A DNA stretch of 64,000 nucleotides from the NCBI GenBank assembly GCA_030144725.1, contig JASKMD010000024.1, forward strand, positions 2,099,076 to 2,163,075. Reading direction: 5' to 3'. Position numbers and translations under genes: made by a program. The stretch's first letter is position 1. Every line of letters starts with the position of its first letter. Below, in pieces: positions 12,720 to 25,400 of this stretch. Below the pieces are notes generated by a model. That model was not told where the DNA came from, ran no database searches, and worked only from the letters and a program-made list of their open reading frames with translations. Source of the DNA: Haematococcus lacustris. Lineage: Eukaryota; Chlorophyta; Chlorophyceae; Chlamydomonadales; Haematococcaceae.

Positions 12720-14685
12720 TCAGATTTCAGCTTCGATTGGAGGACTGTGGACACGGCTTTCGCTGCTGCGCACACCCATGTCTAGCAGCCCCATGCCCAT
12801 CAGTGCAACACATGCAAGCACTGGTTGCCAGTAGCCATCGCAGGCCAGTGCCATTGCCCCATTGACGGCTATCAAGTACAGGTTGGCAGCCACGCGAGCT
12901 GCGTCTTGCGCACCCTGCAGAGCATGACAGGAGGAGCTGGTGGCGCAGTGCATTCCACACTTATACCTCCACAGGACTATGCCACACTGACAACACTCTC
13001 AGCACTGCATGTGTCGCTGGCAACAGTCAGAAAAGCCTGCCCTTGTGCCCTCCTGCCTTTGCGTTACCCCGTTGGGCTGATGAGGGAGATGGTGGGGAAA
13101 AAACGGGTTGGGAAGGCATTCACCTGGACCATGATGGGGTGTGCTGCCCCTGGCCCCTGGTCGTCAAGGCCCAGAGCCACTGCCTTGCTGGTGACCTTCC
13201 TGAACTCAACCACCGCCAGCAGCAGGACATTGAGGGCCCCGACTACCAGCAACGGGATCGCCACCCCTAGCAGCGGCTGCATACATCCAGCACCCATGGC
13301 TTGCTGCGCTGCTGCGACCTCATCCCCAGTGCCCGCTGTTGAGTGCAGCACCCAGGCCACCGCATGACCCACAGCCTGCATGTGGCCCAGCTGCAGGGCA
13401 CTGCACCAGAGCTTGCGCACACTGTTCATCACGCTGCCTACACGGCGCAGTGTGGGGCCCTGGGCTTGCACCCACCAAGCCATGAAGTACCTGGAGGCAG
13501 CAGGGCAGCTGACATTGTCGCCTGTGTGCCGCAATTGAGCTATGGCAGCAGGGGGGATGAGGGGGGCAGGGGCAGGGGCAGGGGCAGGGGCAGGGGCAGG
13601 GGCAGGGGCAGGGGCAGGGGCAGGGGCAGGGGCAGGGGCAGGGGCAGGGGCAGGGGCAAGGCAGGGGTGCCAGGGCAGTTTTGTGGACGTGCCAGCTGGG
13701 GACGAGGCAGATCATGTTGACTGACAAGCAAACGGCACCTGATGCCCACCCAGCTGCTGTCATGTCAACCCCAGACTAAAATGAATGCAATCAATCTCAG
13801 CTCACATCAGTGCATGTCAGCTATGCCAACTCTTGGCCGCAGCCTCGTCACAGGGGTCGGGCAATAGCATAGCTGGAAGGCACCCATGCCGCACAGAGAA
13901 AACACTACCCCTAGTGAAACACTTGTAAGTTTACCTTTGCGCTGATAACAGGAGGCACACACTGAGCTGTTGAGGAAGGTGCTCTTCCCTCTACTCACCC
14001 CGCAAAGATGACAGATGTGGCGCACACAGCGTTGGCAGTGCAGCGAGCTAGAGCAGCCGCAGGCAGGGAGGCCTTAACAGCCAGGTGTGGCAGCAGCAGC
14101 AGGGCATTGTCCAGGCCAGTCAGCACCAGCAGCACCAGGGGTAGGCAGGCCAAGGGTGGGGTCCCCCGTTGCTCGCTGGCTGTGCTGGCTTGCCTCTGGC
14201 TGCGGGGCCTGTGCTGCCGCCATACTGCGCATGACAGAAAAGAGCAAGGCATGCACATGCACAGCAGTCAATTCATTACACTAGTTGCCAAGGTGTTCTG
14301 GTTGCCACACAAAGCGCTGGCTACAGCATCAGGGGTGTGGGATGCTATTGCTGTTGTACACTGCTCTTGCAATGACCCGCAGGGTGGCATCCAAGCGCTG
14401 CCAACGAGCCATCGTCTTCGGCAATGCATCATCTGTGAGATGGTGGTGGCACGGTCCAGATCCCATTAGGAGGCATGCTGTGCATTACGTTGAACGCAGT
14501 GCATGATCGTGCCTTTGTCCTGGCCAGGGCTTCTCACAGGCCGTGACACCCAGACCCAGACACATGCGCACACCATGACTCCAGCACTACCACGACAGCA
14601 GCATGAGCGCTGCCAAGGAGCAGACTCAGACCTTGCACACCACTGCCGCAGCCAAGGCCAGCTGCTGGGGACGCAGGGCGTACTC
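12720..14685 (-). CDS. Multi-pass membrane protein, family unknown
   Basis: Three exons join in phase on the minus strand. The first starts near 14190 and ends at 13999; it has a hydrophobic segment around LACLPLVLLVLTGLDNALLL. The second is 13433-13124, with segment MQPLLGVAIPLLVVGALNVL. The third is 12914-12720, containing ANLYLIAVNGAMALA and VLACVALMGMGLLDM, and ends at a TGA. A further probable exon is 14685-14632 (EYALRPQQLALAAAVVCK), and coding-like sequence near 14440-14350 may be another. That makes at least four membrane segments, with Arg/Lys-rich linkers such as EFRKVTSK. I do not recognise the family. The N-terminus and promoter are not resolved; the 5' end abuts the Fanzor fragment on the opposite strand. 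The intron between the first two listed exons holds the GGGGCA array. Confidence 0.5.
13562..13660. repeat. (GGGGCA)n hexanucleotide array, about 16 copies
   Basis: Near-perfect tandem GGGGCA units on the plus strand, inside an intron of the minus-strand membrane-protein gene. Runs of four G separated by CA could form G-quadruplexes on the non-transcript strand. Confidence 0.95.
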
Positions 14686-14790
14686 CTGCACCCACCACAG
14701 CCTGCTGTCATAGGTGTTGAGTGCTTGTTGTTGCCAATGTAAGTGTTGTCAATGTAACCGTTGCCAATGTAAGTCGCGAGAGTGACAGTC

Positions 14791-15596
14791 ATGAGAGGTG
14801 CGCAGGAGATGGTCCTGGAGCGCTACTTCAAGACGGTGGGAGTGCCAAGGGTAGGGGGGAAGGGGCAGGACCACAGGCTGATAACTTCCCCACATGTGAC
14901 CTGCTGCCCATGTCCCCAGTTTTGCCAAGGATGTCATCTGCATTGTGTGCCTTGTGTGCCTTGTGTGCCATGCAGTTGGAGGAGGAGGCAGCCAGCGTGT
15001 CCCAGCAGGAGTGGGGGACCCGCAAGCAGCTAGTGGTGTTCTTTGGCAACGCAGGCATTGGCACCCGGGGTCGGTGGGGGGCCAAGGCCGTGCTGCAGGC
15101 CTGCCGCAAGGTGGTGGAGAGGCCCAACAGCGGCAAGCCAACCGACAGGGTGCCAGGCAGGGTGGTGACAGTGGATGAGTTCCGCACCGACAGGGTCAGC
15201 TCAATCTTGAACAGCCCCCAGCCCTGTGAGGAGGAGCTGGACAGCAGCAAGCCCACCAGGCCTGAGGGCTGGATGCCCAAGCCGGGTCAGGTGCAGGACC
15301 GCTTGTTGCGGTCAGCCTGGAGCAAGCGGTTTGAGGCACCGGTGCGGGGGCTCAAGTGGTGCCCTTGGCTGGCCCAGGCCACCCCCGGGGTCCTTGGCAA
15401 ATGGGTGGACAAGGACTGCAACGCAGCCCTCAACCTCCAGCGGGCAGGGGAGAGCAAGTGGCGCCCACTGGAGCTGTGCAGGTGGCAACACCGAGGAAGG
15501 CTTCCTGCCCAGGGCAAGGAGCACCCAGCATTGGGCTTCAAGAAGCTGCGAGAGCGAGCCCCCAAGGCCCTAGCCCAGCAGCCTGTAGCACAGTAG
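14791..15596 (+). pseudogene. Fanzor (eukaryotic TnpB-like) nuclease, C-terminal part only
   Basis: Two exons splice in phase: 14791-14835 (AQEMVLERYFKT, donor at 14836) and 14976-15596. The long exon carries QLVVFFGNAGIGTRG, then VVTVDEFRTDRVSS, then WVDKDCNAALNLQR, then WRPLELC, and ends in LAQQPVAQ and a TAG. In TnpB/Fanzor nucleases the last RuvC motif is D-x-x-N-A-A-x-N, matched here by DKDCNAALN, and the D-E-x-R-T block precedes a zinc finger. The position where TnpB has the RuvC-II glutamate reads GNAG. As I recall, Fanzors often use a displaced glutamate, which the VDE could supply. Only single Cys residues remain where CxxC pairs are expected. The N-terminal half and first RuvC motif are not found upstream, where an unrelated gene lies on the other strand, so the copy is 5'-truncated. 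Confidence 0.75.
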
Positions 15597-15786
15597 CATG
15601 TGTGCACCGCGCAATGCTTAAACTGTTGCTTACATCAGAGCATGTGTTTCATGCCAACATAGATTGCCCGGCCTTCGCAAGCGGGTTGGGGTAGTGAATC
15701 AGGTATTGGTGCCGGATGCTTGCTGCATGCAAACAGTTCGGATTACAGATAACACAGCCCCTGCCCTGAAGTAATAGTAGGGGAAC
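14791..15786 (+). mobile_element. Fanzor-type element, 3' end with conserved post-stop segment
   Basis: The Fanzor fragment plus about 190 bp after its stop codon (to about 15786, ...GTAGGGGAACAA) is matched by the second copy at 37377-37676. Similarity ends abruptly at that point in both, which marks the likely right end of the element. In TnpB and Fanzor systems the guide RNA is made from this region, so it is a candidate for that role by analogy only. Confidence 0.55.
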
Positions 15787-16409
15787 AACTGTGCTGGGGA
15801 CGCAGGGGTTTTTTGAGGACAGGCAGTTTGCCATGCCTATTCTAGGCTATAGCCCTGTTGAAAGGGTTAGACAATAGTGTAGGTGGATGGCTCCCATGCA
15901 ATATGCATGGGAGTTTTACTCCATACATGCGTTGGTACTAGTTACCTGTTGCGTTGGTACTAGTTACCTGTTAGGCTGATGAGGGAGGTCACGAGCACCC
16001 ACCTGGCGCCCACAGTGGACTAATGCGAGGCGGGCGACGACAGGGCGGACCTGCCAGGCTGTGGGCATGGGTGGCGCGGGTGGCGTGGCCTTTCACCGAG
16101 CAGCGGTGACGCGGAGGCAGCAGCATAGTTCAACCGCGGGGGGGGGGGGGGGGGGGTAAGGAGGAACTAGGTTGACATGTTAATGACCTAGATAGGACTG
16201 CCAATAACAAACTGCGCAATAGACGCCTCAACCACACATGGCAAGATCTTTACATCGGGCAAAAGACAAAATAAGGGAGAACTAAGTAACGGAAAGCTGT
16301 TGACCCGCACCATGCTCATAACTGCATTGATGTTCCTTTGGACGCTGCGCAGTGAGGTCGACTCACGTGGCGAGCATATGGTCTGATCGTCGTGCTCACG
16401 GTTGGCTAG
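15787..16409. other. Intergenic region upstream of the P5A ATPase
   Basis: Contains a tandem duplication of a 22-bp unit (GTTGCGTTGGTACTAGTTAC..., 15927-15972), a palindromic CCCATGCAATATGCATGGG at 15893-15911 and a run of about 18 G at 16139-16156. The ATPase promoter should lie in 16157-16409; I see no obvious TATA box. Confidence 0.5.
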
Positions 16410-19400
16410 ATGGCAGCTCGACCACACCAGCCGGGCGTGGTTGCCAAGGGCGTGTCAAAGCTGGTGCTGCTGCGGCACAAGCAACAGATCGCCAGGAACG
16501 ATGTCTGGCCCTTCGTCACCATCTACTGCAGCCTAGCAGCTTTGGCTGCCTTCTACGCGACGCACTTCCGATGGTCAGCACCGGTTGCCCTTGACGCCCG
16601 CCAGCTTACCAGCTTCCCTGTGCAATGTCGTTATGGCTTTGGCTGCACCACAGGCACGCCATGACAATCAGCTGCTATGCTGCAGGAGCAACAGCCCTGC
16701 TGCAGGTCCTTGCTCTTCTGGGGTCCCAGTGGAGTGTGAAGTTCAGGGCATTTGTTGGCTACTCACCCGCAAGCAGCCTGGACACAGCGGAGTGTGTGCT
16801 GGTAGTGCCAGAGAAGTTTGCAGGCCAGCCTGAGATTGCCAAGTTGGAGCGCAGGACATTGGTAAGGTGTAGAGTCAGGGTGAAAACTGTGAGCTGCCAG
16901 CATGCTGCCATGACGGCTTTGAGAGGTCTGGGTGCTGCATTTGGTTACATTGCAGTTGGTGTGTATGCTACTGCCCTGCAGAGGGAGGGTCTGAAGGAAA
17001 CAGAAGAGCTTGGGTTTGAATACCGCAAGCAGCGGTTCACCTATAATGAGCAAGAGCATGCATTTGAAAAGCTGAAGTATCCAGTGAAGGCAAGCGAACT
17101 TCTGAGCTGAAGCTGCATGTCATGACGGTGGCAACTCAGTCAGTGCCACTGTGACTGAGACACAGGCAACATTCTACAAGTGGCGTGATGCATGGTCTCA
17201 TGGTGATGCTTATGGTGCGCAGGAGACGTTTGAGTACTACATGAAGGCATCAGGACACGGCACTGAAGCGAAGTCACTGGCAGCATTTGACAAGTATGGG
17301 TTGAACAAGTTTGACGTGCCCGTGCCTGCCTTTGCGGCGCTCCTCCAGGAGCACCTCGTCGCGCCATTCTTTGTCTTTCAGGTGTGGCCCCACCCAACCA
17401 GCTGTTGACCAAAGGGCACAAGCGCATGGCAGCAGTCAGCCATATTGGGCTGAAGGCATGGGATGTTTGCCCTTGGTCTTGAACACCTGAAGGCAACCAG
17501 CAGCGTAGCCGGGGTCAGCACAGCACACAGCTCTTGTCACGCGGTTGGGGTAGGGTTAGAGTCAGGGTTAGGGTTACGTAGCACCAGGGCAAGGGGGTCA
17601 CTACAAAGCAAAAGGATGGCCGGAAGCACGCGGGTGATTAGGGCCATGCGTATGGTTCAAGAATGCAGTGGCAGCACGGCACACATTTCCTATCATGGGG
17701 TTAAGGTTAGAGTTAGGTAGCACACAGTGCCTGTCATGGTTTGCCTGCTGCCTGTGTCGTGGGCGACAGCAGCTGCAAGGGCTGTTGTGACACATGCCTG
17801 GCCTGCATCCATTTGGATGGTATTTATCAGCACTGCTTGCGGCGCATGGCAGGTGGCGTGCATGGCTGCGCTGCAGGTGTTCTGTGTGTTCCTCTGGATG
17901 ATGGATCAGTACTGGTGGGTGGGGTGCAGGGCAGCTGGCAAGCGGGGAGCCAGCACCGCTGCAGCTTGACAGGAAGCAGGGCGCAGGAAGCTGCTGAGCA
18001 AATCCCCTTGTCCCCCTATAACTCCTTGACCCTAACCAGCCATGCTGGCTAGCGGGATGCTTGGCATTCGAAAATTTATGTGGGTTTTGTCACCATGCAG
18101 TGCAAGCCTAGCCAGTAGCATCATCTTGTTGGTGTCAGTGAGGTATCAGCTGTATCACATATTTTGTCTCACACAGTCTCATTGGCAGACATGCTTGCAT
18201 CACCATCCACCATCCACCTGCATCCTCTGGTCTCATAGGCGACCACCACCATTGTACAACCTGTCAGTGTTGCAGGCATGTGCATCTTTAGTAGGTATCT
18301 GCCCAGATGCCAGATGCCATGGTCCAGGCTCACGTGCTGTGCCACGCCATGCTTTGCTGCTCTGGCACATGCTGAGCTAATGAATGTCCAGCAAATCGCA
18401 AGCGTGTGGGTGTGCCGCTTGCTGTGAACGCTACGAGATGATGATAAAGCTGATGTGTGTGATGATGCCGAGGATGTCAGCGTACGGACCTAGCTCACTT
18501 GTGATGTCAATGCATACACCGTGCACTCCACACCACCCCAGGTACTACTCGCTGTTCACACTGTTCATGCTGGTCACCTTTGAGTGCACCCTAGTGGGCC
18601 AGCGGCTACGCAGCCTGAAGGAGCTGCGCTCCATGACCACTCCCAAGCAGCACATCCAGGTCTACAGGTGGGCTCAGGGGTTCAAGCACACTGTCCTAGT
18701 AATGCCAGTACAAGCGGTACAAGCACAAGCACAAGTACAATTAGCACTACAAGCAGTACACGTATCACTAACCTGATGATACCAGCTGAAGCAGTGCTGC
18801 CCCATCAGCGCTACCAGCCCAAGCAGCAGAGGCCTAGCAGCGCTACCAGCCCAAGCAGCAACGGCTCAGCAGCACAAGCAGCAGGGGCCCAGAACCACAG
18901 GGTCCTTGGCTAGGAAACATCTCGATGTGCATGTGCGCATGCTGTGCTTGCATCAGGTGCGGAAAGTGGGAGCTGCTGCCAGGCGAGGCTCTCTTCCCTG
19001 GTGACATCATCTCCATAGGCAGGCCAATGGGCGGTGAGTGCCACCACCCTGCTGCTGACCCCTGCCCTGCCTTCAAAGCTGGCTGCCCGCTCACCACAGG
19101 GTCCCAGCCAAGCTGTCTGCATGACCAGCCATGTGCCGACAGACCTGCGCATGCGCTGATATGCATGGCGCACAAGCGTAGAAATACGAGTACCTGCTGC
19201 AGGCGACCTGTCTGGCAAGGCTGGCAGCGTGTCTGGCATCTGTGTGAACATCTGTGTGACAGCTGTGTGAAGTTTAGTGCTGGTGTTCAGCGCTGGCCCA
19301 TGTCTCCGGGTCTGCCTGGGTAGAGCTCTGCCTGGCTGACTGCGTGCACCGCAGGCCCCAATGCGGAGGACAAGGTGGTGCCGGCGGATTGCTTGCTGCT

Positions 19401-22400
19401 GGCTGGCACATGCATTGTGGAGGAGGCTGTGCTGACAGGTGAGCAGGCTGGCCCCGGCTCCCTCTGGCCAAGGCAGGAGAGCAGGAGGGCAGCTTGACAC
19501 TGGCCAAGGCAGCAGGGCGAGGGCGAAGTGGCACAATGTCAGGCTCGGACAGGAGTGGAGGACGCGAGGATGAACAGGAAGGGATGTGGCGCCAGGGGTG
19601 GAGTTGTGCAGGTTCATGGGTCAGCACCAGTCATGCTGGTGTGCTAAGCTGGTTTGCGAGGACTTGCATGTCTCAATGCCGGCTTAGAATGTGTGGCTGA
19701 CAGAGCTACCTATGCAGCTGACACTGCTGTGCCAGTCTACAGCTCCTGGATAAGGGCTCGGGTCTCCTGAGCGGCGTAGGGCTGCCAGCCTGGGGTGCCA
19801 TCCACGGGTGTCACACGGTGCGGTGCTGGTTGGAGAGACACACCATGGTTGCCGCATGCGGGCCAGCGGGCAGGGGGTGTGGGGTCTGGGTGCGCCCCAC
19901 AGGTGAGTCCACCCCACAGTGGAAGGTGCCCATCGCTGAGTTGGACCAGCGGCAGCGCCTGCACATCAAGCAGGACCGCAACCACGTGCTGTTTGGTGGT
20001 ACCAAGATCCTCCAGCACACCCCTGACAAGGCAGCACGCATCAGGTGGGCCCAGGGGCTGCTTCTGGCACCCAAGCCATTTGCCCACGTTGCACCCATTG
20101 CACCCATTATGAGCATCAAGCGTGGAGTCACGTGCTAAGGCACCAGCATGTGGGCACGTCCTCAGGTCAACGACAGCCGTGTCTAAATTGTTGAGGCGTG
20201 GATGATCCTGCCACTGCTGCTCTGACCTGGGTCATTGTCCCTCAACCAACTCATATGAGGCTCAACTCACTGGCCATCTGCTTGTGCCTGCACTGCTGCT
20301 GTTGTGCCTTCCACCTGGGGCTGCCACCGCTGCTTCCACTGCTGCTGTTGCTTCTGCTGCCAGTCACGCTGCTGCTGCTGCTGCCACTGCTGCCACTACT
20401 GCTGCTGCTGCTCATGTGGGTGGTTCTCCCAGGACACCTGATGGCGGGTGTCTAGCCTTGGCGCTGCGCACCGGGTTTGAGACAGCCCAGGGACGGCTGA
20501 TGCGCACCATCATGTTCTCCTCTGAGCGCATCACTGCAAACAGCTGGGAGGCCGGACTGTTCATCCTATTCCTGCTCATCTTCGCCCTGGCAGCATCCTG
20601 GCACGTGTTCTCTAACGGCATGCTGGTGAGCCGTCTCCAGGGCCCCTAGGAACCTGCATGCTTGCATTCCCATGCCGCAGTGCACCCCTCATGCGCAAGA
20701 GCAGCACTGGCATGTACTGGCTGACTCCACCTCAATGTACTTCAGACCATTGACTGTGGTTTTGCCTGTCGTGGCCTTCCACTCCTGGCATGGTCTAGAT
20801 CAAGCAGCTAACATGCACATCGTCCCCAGGAAGACCCTGCTTCTACCCCATCGTCCTGCACATGCCATTGACAGTGCTTCTCGTTGCAGTGCTTGTATTC
20901 CAGGCCCTTGACCGTGGGGCTGCCCGCCTTGTTCCTACCCTTACCTCCTGCAGTGCTCCTGGTAGCGAGGCTTACACCGCCTGCTCACCCGCCCCTGCCC
21001 CTTTGCTGGGGCTGGGGCTGGGGCTGAAGTAGAGAAAGGGGTAGAGGTAGAGTACAGCAAGGCAAGGAGGGAGCAGGGAGGCTCAGTGAGGCAGTTGGTG
21101 GCTGGGGCAGGCAATTACTGGCCAGTGCAGGCCTGTCAGGTGAGGGTTGACTGTCAGACAGGGCAGGGCCAAGGCCAGGTGGCATACAGTGGGTGAGACT
21201 GGGCCCAGGCTGCTGCCTGTTGATCCGACCCTGCCTGTTGATCCCAGGACCCAGACCGAGACCGCTTCAAGCTGGTGTTGAACTGCATCATGATCATCAC
21301 CAGCGTCATCCCGCCTGAGCTGCCCATGGAGCTGTCCATGGCTGTTAATGCTTCCCTGGTGGCGCTGGCCAAGAAGCACGTGTTCTGCACGGAGCCCTTC
21401 AGGATCCCTTTTGCAGGGAAGGTGGGTGCAGGGACTGGCAGCAGCCCAGGTAGCCAGCACTGCCAAGGCCTGCAGGCAGGGGTGACCGCGCCCAGGGGCT
21501 GGGCACAAAGGGTCCTGGAAGAGGTTCTGTCTGGGCATGAGCCAGAGGCATCTCGCTTGTTGGGACAATTGTGATAATGAGGACAATTGACAGCAGCTGG
21601 CTTTTGGGTAGCTAGGGGTGATGCAGCTGGTGGCAGCTTGCTGGGGCCAGCAGCCATCAGCCAGCTATGCCAAGGAGCATGCTGCTCTACCCCGCGCCTG
21701 GCTCCACGATTGCTGCAAACCTCAGTGGGCTCAGCCTCACTGCACCATGCAACCAAGCAGGCAAACTGGCGCCAATCACATAGGCTGAATGCCTCCACCC
21801 CCCATTGCCTCTACCCCTCATGCTGTCCACCAGGTGGAGGTGTGCTGCTTCGACAAGACCGGCACCCTGACCAGCGACCACCTGCTGCTGGAGGAGGTGG
21901 TGGTGGGCAGTGAGGCGCAGCGCCCTGCCGCACACCTGGTGATGGCAGCCTGCCACTCCCTCGTGCATGTGGCCGGCGCCGATTCAGACATCATTGGGGA
22001 CCCCCTGGAGAAGGCGTCCCTGGAGGTGGGGTGGGGAGCAGGCAGGAGGGGACAGCACTGGCCTTGGCACTGTCTGACCCCTCTACTGCTTGTCCCTGCT
22101 TGTCCCTGCCGCCGCCGCCGCCGCCGCCGCCGCTACCGCTGCTGCTGCTGCTGCCGCTGCTATCAACACATGTGATATTGACTATCTCAATGACCCCTGC
22201 CTGCTCCTGCCAGGCTGTGCAATGGTCCTATCTGGCCGATGTGGCCCGCAGCCCCGACCGCAGCACCACCGCCACCATCACCCAGCGCCACCACTTCAAC
22301 TCGAACCTGAAGCGCATGAGCGCGGTGGTGAAGGTGGAGGAGGCCAGCGGCACGCAACCCAGCTACCAGCTGGTGATGAAGGGCGCGCCAGAGGTGGTCA

Positions 22401-25400
22401 AGCAGTTCCTGGGTAAGGCTTGGCCTCCCTACCCCTCTTGCACCGAGTCCTGAGGTACAAACCACTCCCACTTGTGGCTGTCACAAGGTTTGCTTCCCTT
22501 TCCTCCTACCTCACCACCCTCTCCTTCTACCCCTGTGACCTCCACCTCCTGACCCATCTACCACTCTGCCCCTTTTCCCTTCACCCACACCTCTCACCCT
22601 CATTTGTCACTCTACTGATCAGGGTGCAGCAAATGCTGCTGCCACATGGTTGGACCCTTTGCCAGTCAGCAAGGCATGTGTGGCGCCATATCCTCCTCGT
22701 TGCGCATGCCATGATGCGCGTGGCCGCAACCACAGTGTCTGGTGTCATGGCAGGTGGCAGGACCCCCCTACCTCATCCATCACCTCAACCACTTCCTTTT
22801 CCTGTGGCTTCCACAGATGTCTGCCATGTTGCTGCCACCTGGGCGCTACAGTGCTGGTGGAGGTCCTCAATGAGGCTAACCAGCTTAGGGCCTTGGAGCG
22901 CTGCGTGCTGCCTGAAGTGCCTGAGACAATCTGCACAGTCCTTACCACCACCATGTCTGCTGGCCGTTCCTTTGTCGACCTCCCTGCCTGCAGTGGACTA
23001 CCCGGACAACTATGACGCGCTGTACAAGCGCTACGCAGCGCAGGGGGCGCGTGTGATCGCCCTGGCTGTGCGCAACCTGGGCCGGGCTCAGGTGGGACTG
23101 GCTGCTGCCGCTGGTCGTCTGGGGACATAGGCAGGGGTACTGCTGCAAGGGTTCAGGTTTAAGGCAGGGAGCCACAAATGGGCAGCATGGCCACACTTGT
23201 GAACATGAAGGGGAAGGGGAGGATGAAGGGGGAAAGGGGGTAAGCCAGGCAGGGAGGTCGACAAGGGAACGGCCAGCAGACATGGTGGTGAGGACTGTGC
23301 AGGCTGTCTCGAGTAAGGAAGGGAAGCCACGAGGCAGCAGCAGGGCAGCAGGTTGTTAACCCTGGAGGGGTAGGCAGTAGTTGGATTAGCAGGAGAGCAG
23401 CTAGACGACTCTGTTTCAAGGGCAATGCAACAAAGTCTGCTAGCTGCTCCCCTGGGTTGCGCCTTTGAGAATCTCCCCGCAATGCCCTTGCAACAAAGTC
23501 TGCTTGTGTGGTGTGAGCAGTTCATGGATGCTAGTAGACTTTGTTGCGAGGGCAACGCAGGGAGAACCCTAGCACCACAGGAGGTGCAAGGGCACCCTTG
23601 CGCCCACCCTTCAGCTCTGGGCTGCCCTGCCCCCACTGCAGGATCTTGACCTGGCGGCCCTGCGCAGCACCCCACGAGAGGCGATGGAGCAGGGCCTCAG
23701 CTGGGCTGGCTTCGCCATCTTCAGCGTGAGTGCCCCTACACCTAGACCTCGCCATCAACTTCCCTGGGGTGCATCCCTAGGGACCTGTCCCAGCACTCAC
23801 CAGCAGCTGCCTGCCCGCTCTCAATGGTGGTCTCAGGTACTTTGTTTTCTTGGTAATCTGGATTAGGACGAACCTATGCCAAGCAGCTTCCTACCAGTTT
23901 CCCTGTTTTACCCCACACACCATAACAAGGAGCCTCACACGACCCTCTACAGTGCTGATTCACATCAGGGCATCCATGTACCCACCAGCAATAACCCCTT
24001 CCTCTATCCATCTGTTGTGGTCCCCTGTCACCCCTGCCCCGCCCCTGACAGTGCCCCCTGAAGCCTGAGTCAGAGCCGGCTCTAGCCCAGCTGCGGGCCA
24101 GCAGCCACCAGCTGGTCATGATCACTGGGGACGCCCTCCTGACGGCCTGCTTTGCCGCATCCAAGGTGCGCACCCCTGCCTCCTTCACCAGCTCCACGTC
24201 AGGCTCACCAGCCTCAGCCGCAGTCTCAGCCTCAGCTACTGCCGCTGCCCTTGCAGCTTTCCTCTCAGCTGTCCCTACTGGCCCTGCATGTGTGGCGGTG
24301 GTCTCTGCTGTAGCTCCAGCTGCTGCTCCAGCTCCTGCTGCTGCTCCAACTCCTGCTGCTGCTCCAACTCCTGCTGCTGCTCCAACTCCTGCTGCTGCTC
24401 CAGCTCCTGCTGCTGCTCTAGCTCCTGCTGCTGCTCCAGCTCCTGCTGCTGCTCCAGCTCCTGCTGCTGCTCCAGCTCCTGCTGCTGCTCCAGCTCCTGC
24501 TGCTGCTCCAGCTCCTGCTGCTGCTCTAGCTCCTGCTGCTGCTCCAGCTCCTGCTGCTGGCCCTGTCACTCGGCACATCAGGTGCACATCGTGACCAGGG
24601 ATGTGCTGGTGTTAGGGCATCGAGCTGAGGAGAAGGGCCAGGCAGTGCATGGTCCCAGCAAGAGCAAGGTGCGGGGAGGGCTGCACGAGGCTGAGGTAGG
24701 CAGGCTGGCTCATGAACATTGGGTGGTGGGTACTTGGGGAATCTGCCCATGTCATCCTGGGGAGGGTGGGGAAGGTGGGCATGGCTGCAGGAAGGTATGG
24801 ACAGGTGAAGTAAGGAGTAATGAGTAAGCAGCAAAACAGGCAGGAAGGCAGGCCAGGTGCTTGAGCAAGGGGAGGGCATAGGGTTGGGCAAGAACAAGGA
24901 GGAGATGGGCCTCCTGCCTACCAGCTGCTTGTCTGCTCCCTTGTGCCTACAGGTGCAGGTGCAAGACACTGATGCTGACTTTGCCTGGGTCAGCCCCGAT
25001 GAGAAGACCATGGTGAGGCCTGTTGCCAGGGCTTACTCAGCACACCTGTACACTGCCCTCCTGCCCTGCCCTGCCCTGCCCTGCCCTGCCCTGCCCTGCC
25101 CTGCCCTGCCCTGCCCTGCCCTGCCCTGCCCTGCCCTGCCCTGCCCTGCCCTGCCCTGCCCTGCCCTGCCCTGCCCTGCCCTGCCCTGCCCTGCCCTGCC
25201 CTGCCCTGCCCTGCCCTGCCCTGCCCTGCCCTGCCCTGCCCTGCCCTGCCCTGCCCTGCCCTGCCCTGCCCTGCCCTGCCCTGCCCTGCCCTGCCCTGCC
25301 CTGCCCTGCCCTGCCCTGCCCTGCCCTGCCCTGCCCTGCCCTGCCCTGCCCTGCCCTGCCCTGCCCTGCCCTGCCCTGCCCTGCCCTGCCCTGCCCTGCC

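Noticed and set aside
16574..16653. A frameshift in ATPase exon 1
   Set aside because: An 80-bp GT-AG intron (GTCAGC...CACCACAG) restores the frame and gives sequence that fits the family, so no frameshift is needed.
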